DNA of 64,000 nt from NCBI GenBank assembly GCA_002279765.1, contig NCCR01000012.1, positions 1 to 64,000 on the forward strand, read 5' to 3'. Position 1 is the first letter of the stretch. The number at the start of each line of letters is the position of its first letter. The translations under genes and the position numbers were made by a program. Below are positions 61,717 to 64,000 of this stretch, in pieces. The stretch comes from Verrucomicrobia bacterium 12-59-8. GTDB taxonomy: Bacteria; Verrucomicrobiota; Verrucomicrobiae; Verrucomicrobiales; Verrucomicrobiaceae. Under the pieces are notes generated by a model that did no database searches, was not told the origin of the DNA, and saw only the letters and a program-made list of their open reading frames with translations.

Positions 61717-62535
61717 TCACTTGAGCGAAGGGAAGCGCACGAGCAGTTGCTCTAGCGCTTCTGCATTGCCGGCGCATTTGCGTTCCAGCTCCCGAACGAG
61801 GGTCGCTCCAGTCATTGGGTGGTCCGCTTTGAGCAGATCCTCGGCGTGATTTGCCAGATCGTTTTGCTGGGGACGGAGGTCGGCGGTTTGGGCTTCGGCG
61901 GTTTGCAGACCTGACCGATGCCCGCCATAGACGTCCGTGATGGTCAGCCACCATGCATTGGAGCCATCAGCTGAGAAGACGAGCCAGATGGTAGTCTTCT
62001 TGTCGAGTTGAAATTCCAAGGTCCGCCGGTTGGCGATGACCGGCTGCACAAAATTCACCTGCCAATGTGGGTCTTTCACTCCCACCTCAAGAGTGGTCCC
62101 GTTCCAGCGCAGCTTGGCGGGAAGATTGTCACGCTCCCCCACCCAGACCACATTCTTGATGTCTTCTGGAAAAGCCTTCACGGCTTTGGCCTGACCACTT
62201 TTTTCCGGCTTAAAATGGATTTCTTTGATCACATTCGCCGACATGATCTGCTTCAGATCATCAGTCACCAAATACCAGCCGGCCCTGCCTTTGCCATAAT
62301 CGAAACGAAAGACACCGGTGTCGACCAGGGTGTGATCGAATGCGCCCAGAGGTTCGCCCGCCGCGCTGAGAGAATTAAATTTTTCGCCGTCAAATCGGAG
62401 GTGTTTAAGATTCGCGGTGCCACGCAGATCCCAGGTGATGTTCGTGATGTCCGAAGCAAATTTCTGCACCTCTTGAGCGGCGGAGGAACTGACAAAAGCA
62501 ATCAGGGCGAGGGAGAACGTGATCAACGGTTTCAT
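61717..62535 (-). CDS. Secreted protein, tandem paralogue B
   Basis: A 272-residue exported protein (MKPLITFSLALIAFVSSSAA, ATG 62535). It aligns with the protein at 60718 along the whole length: VQKFASDITNITWDLRGTAN, LKHLRFDGEKF, IKNVVWVGERDNLPAKLRWN and NDLANHAEDLLKADHPMTGA. It likewise has the two-block internal repeat and C-terminal helix. With paralogue A it forms a tandem pair on the same strand. I do not recognise the family. Confidence 0.75.
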   Translation of the reverse strand: MKPLITFSLALIAFVSSSAAQEVQKFASDITNITWDLRGTANLKHLRFDGEKFNSLSAAGEPLGAFDHTLVDTGVFRFDYGKGRAGWYLVTDDLKQIMSANVIKEIHFKPEKSGQAKAVKAFPEDIKNVVWVGERDNLPAKLRWNGTTLEVGVKDPHWQVNFVQPVIANRRTLEFQLDKKTTIWLVFSADGSNAWWLTITDVYGGHRSGLQTAEAQTADLRPQQNDLANHAEDLLKADHPMTGATLVRELERKCAGNAEALEQLLVRFPSLK

Positions 62536-62677
62536 GCGATATACGAATAGCGTTCGCTGATGGATAGGCAAATGCCCAGCACGATACACGCTTCTCACTT
62601 GCCGGTTCAAGAGCGGCTTTTGCAGTGGCAATGCGCCCGGAAACGGCTATGAACACGGCCCACTCATCCGTACGACC

Positions 62678-64000
62678 ATGCAACCGACGCCCGCAGCTCC
62701 AGAACATTCCGAGTCCGAACTCCTCCAATTCCGCCGCGAAAAGCTCGACGGACTGGTGAAGGCCGGACTGGACCCCTTCGGCGGCCGCTTTGACACCACG
62801 CATCAGCCGGGCTCGCTGAAAGAACAGATGAAGTCCAGTTTCGAAGAGCTTCAGGTAAGCGTCGCTGGCCGCGTGCTCTCTCGCCGCGAGATGGGCAAAG
62901 CCACCTTCTTTGACATCGGCGACATCACCGGCCGCATGCAGTGCTACCTCAGCAAGGGCGACGTAGGCGACGAAGCCTACGTGCAGTTCAATCAGCTCAT
63001 CGACATCGGCGACTTCGTCGGTGTGGAAGGTTTCACCTTCGTCACCAAGCGCGGCGAAAACTCCATTCACGTCAAAAAGCTCACCCCCCTCTCCAAGGCC
63101 CTGCGTCCGCTGCCGGACAAATGGCACGGCGTGACCGACAAGGAGATCAAGTACCGTCAGCGCTACCTCGACCTCATTTCCAATGACCGCAGCCGCGAGA
63201 TCTTCGTGACCCGCAGCAAGATGGTCGCCGCCATCCGCAGCTACATGCAGGAGCGCGGCTTCCTAGAAGTCGAAACACCGATGATGCAGGACGTCCCCGG
63301 CGGCGCTGCAGCCAAGCCCTTCGAGACCTTCTTCCACGCGCTCGATCAGCAGATGTTCCTCCGCATCGCGCCAGAGCTCTACTTGAAGCGCCTGCTTGTC
63401 GCCGGCTTCACCCAGATCTTTGAACTCAACCGCAACTTCCGCAACGAAGGCCTCAGCCGTCGTCACAATCCCGAGTTCACCATGCTCGAGGCCTACTGGG
63501 CTTACGCCGACTTCGAAAAGATGGCCGACCTCGTCGAAGGCATGATCTGCCACCTCGCCGAAAACTTCTGCGGTGGACTCAAGATCGAACACAAAGACGA
63601 AGAAGGCACCGTCACCAAGTCCATCGACCTCTCCCGTCCATGGCGCCGTGCCCGCTACACCGATCTCCTCAAAGGCGTCGATCCAAAGTGGTATGACTAC
63701 ACCCCCGAAGAGCGCAAAGCCCGCGCGAAGGAACTCGGCGTCGAGATCGGAGCCAACTTCGAAGACTACGAAGTCACCCAGCACGTCTTCGAGCGCCTCA
63801 TCGAAGCCAAGCAGTTCGATCCCCTCTACGTCACCCACTGCCCGAAAGAACTCGTGCCCCTGGCCAAGCAGAACGCCACAGACGACTCAATCGTCGACGT
63901 CTACGAACTCATCATCAACGGCCAGGAAATCAGCCCCGGTTACTCCGAACTGAACAACCCCATCGTCCAGCGCGAGCGCCTCGAGCATCAGGCCGGTGAA
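62678..64000 (+). CDS. lysS: Lysyl-tRNA synthetase, class II (3' partial)
   Basis: The window holds 441 codons from the ATG at 62678; the gene runs off the right edge. An N-terminal OB-fold (about residues 55-140) is followed by class II motif 1 (SYMQERGFLEVETPMMQDVP) and motif 2 (IFELNRNFRNEGLSRRHNPE, with the Arg that binds ATP). Motif 3 lies beyond the edge. The PGGAAAKPFETF and HALDQQMFLRIAPELYLKRL blocks are typical of LysRS. Coupled genes upstream are on the opposite strand; the start has no strong ribosome site. Confidence 0.96.
   Translation, partial: MQPTPAAPEHSESELLQFRREKLDGLVKAGLDPFGGRFDTTHQPGSLKEQMKSSFEELQVSVAGRVLSRREMGKATFFDIGDITGRMQCYLSKGDVGDEAYVQFNQLIDIGDFVGVEGFTFVTKRGENSIHVKKLTPLSKALRPLPDKWHGVTDKEIKYRQRYLDLISNDRSREIFVTRSKMVAAIRSYMQERGFLEVETPMMQDVPGGAAAKPFETFFHALDQQMFLRIAPELYLKRLLVAGFTQIFELNRNFRNEGLSRRHNPEFTMLEAYWAYADFEKMADLVEGMICHLAENFCGGLKIEHKDEEGTVTKSIDLSRPWRRARYTDLLKGVDPKWYDYTPEERKARAKELGVEIGANFEDYEVTQHVFERLIEAKQFDPLYVTHCPKELVPLAKQNATDDSIVDVYELIINGQEISPGYSELNNPIVQRERLEHQAGE

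Noticed and set aside
1..64000. tRNA, rRNA or CRISPR features
   Set aside because: I found no cloverleaf-like block, no rRNA signature and no regularly spaced repeats while reading both strands; a covariance-model scan would settle small RNAs.

Overview
The window looks like chromosome from a member of the Verrucomicrobia (Verrucomicrobiales, Prosthecobacter-like). I infer this from a PSCyt1/DUF1549/DUF1553 cytochrome protein, a sialate O-acetylesterase of the PVC type, a Tat-exported sugar isomerase, secreted proteins of unknown family, the long form of IspG and a Ser/Thr kinase with a periplasmic tail. I see no rRNA, tRNA, CRISPR array or complete insertion sequence.

Layout. 1-2.2 kb: a 5'-truncated ORF whose first half is an S41 peptidase of alphaproteobacterial look and whose second half is the C-terminal metallo-beta-lactamase domain of ComEC, so it is probably a junction artefact. 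2.2-8.1 kb: HtrA protease, response regulator, ispG, a decayed small gene, NUDIX hydrolase, small membrane protein and an FHA-cyclase signalling protein. 8.1-20.2 kb: an iron-uptake region. tonB-exbB-exbD, a coiled-coil protein and an MFS transporter run leftward. A FecA-like receptor runs rightward, followed after a broken esterase fragment and a helical-repeat protein by a catecholate-type receptor, piuC and a PepSY membrane protein. Fur-like palindromes precede both receptors. 20.3-31 kb: sialate esterase, surface-polysaccharide enzymes (pyruvyl transferase and several glycosyltransferases), an ArsR-SRPBCC stress pair, a Ser/Thr kinase and rseP. 31-35.7 kb: lipoproteins, RidA, pgsA, an esterase and cdsA. 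35.7-44.6 kb: the PSCyt1 protein, a cupin, a PelA-like protein that has lost its catalytic residues, a helical-repeat partner, and a HicBA toxin-antitoxin pair in which both genes seem internally deleted. 44.6-64 kb: recQ, a sugar isomerase, a frameshifted gene, a lipid-linked glycosyltransferase pair, a LolA-like protein, an RNA methyltransferase, an iron-dependent alcohol dehydrogenase, a double HMA protein, a methyltransferase, an MFS transporter, a LmbE-type deacetylase, two tandem secreted paralogues and the start of lysS.

How it fits together. The TonB-ExbB-ExbD motor would energise the two outer-membrane receptors, with PiuC and the PepSY protein acting after siderophore entry, all probably under a Fur-family repressor. 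CdsA, PgsA and RseP, with the glycosyltransferases, concern the cell envelope.

The most notable observations are the PelA-like pseudoenzyme, direct-repeat copies of an esterase gene flanking the second receptor module, and several genes that carry short internal deletions or frameshifts. Protein-family statements come from memory of those families; no search was run.
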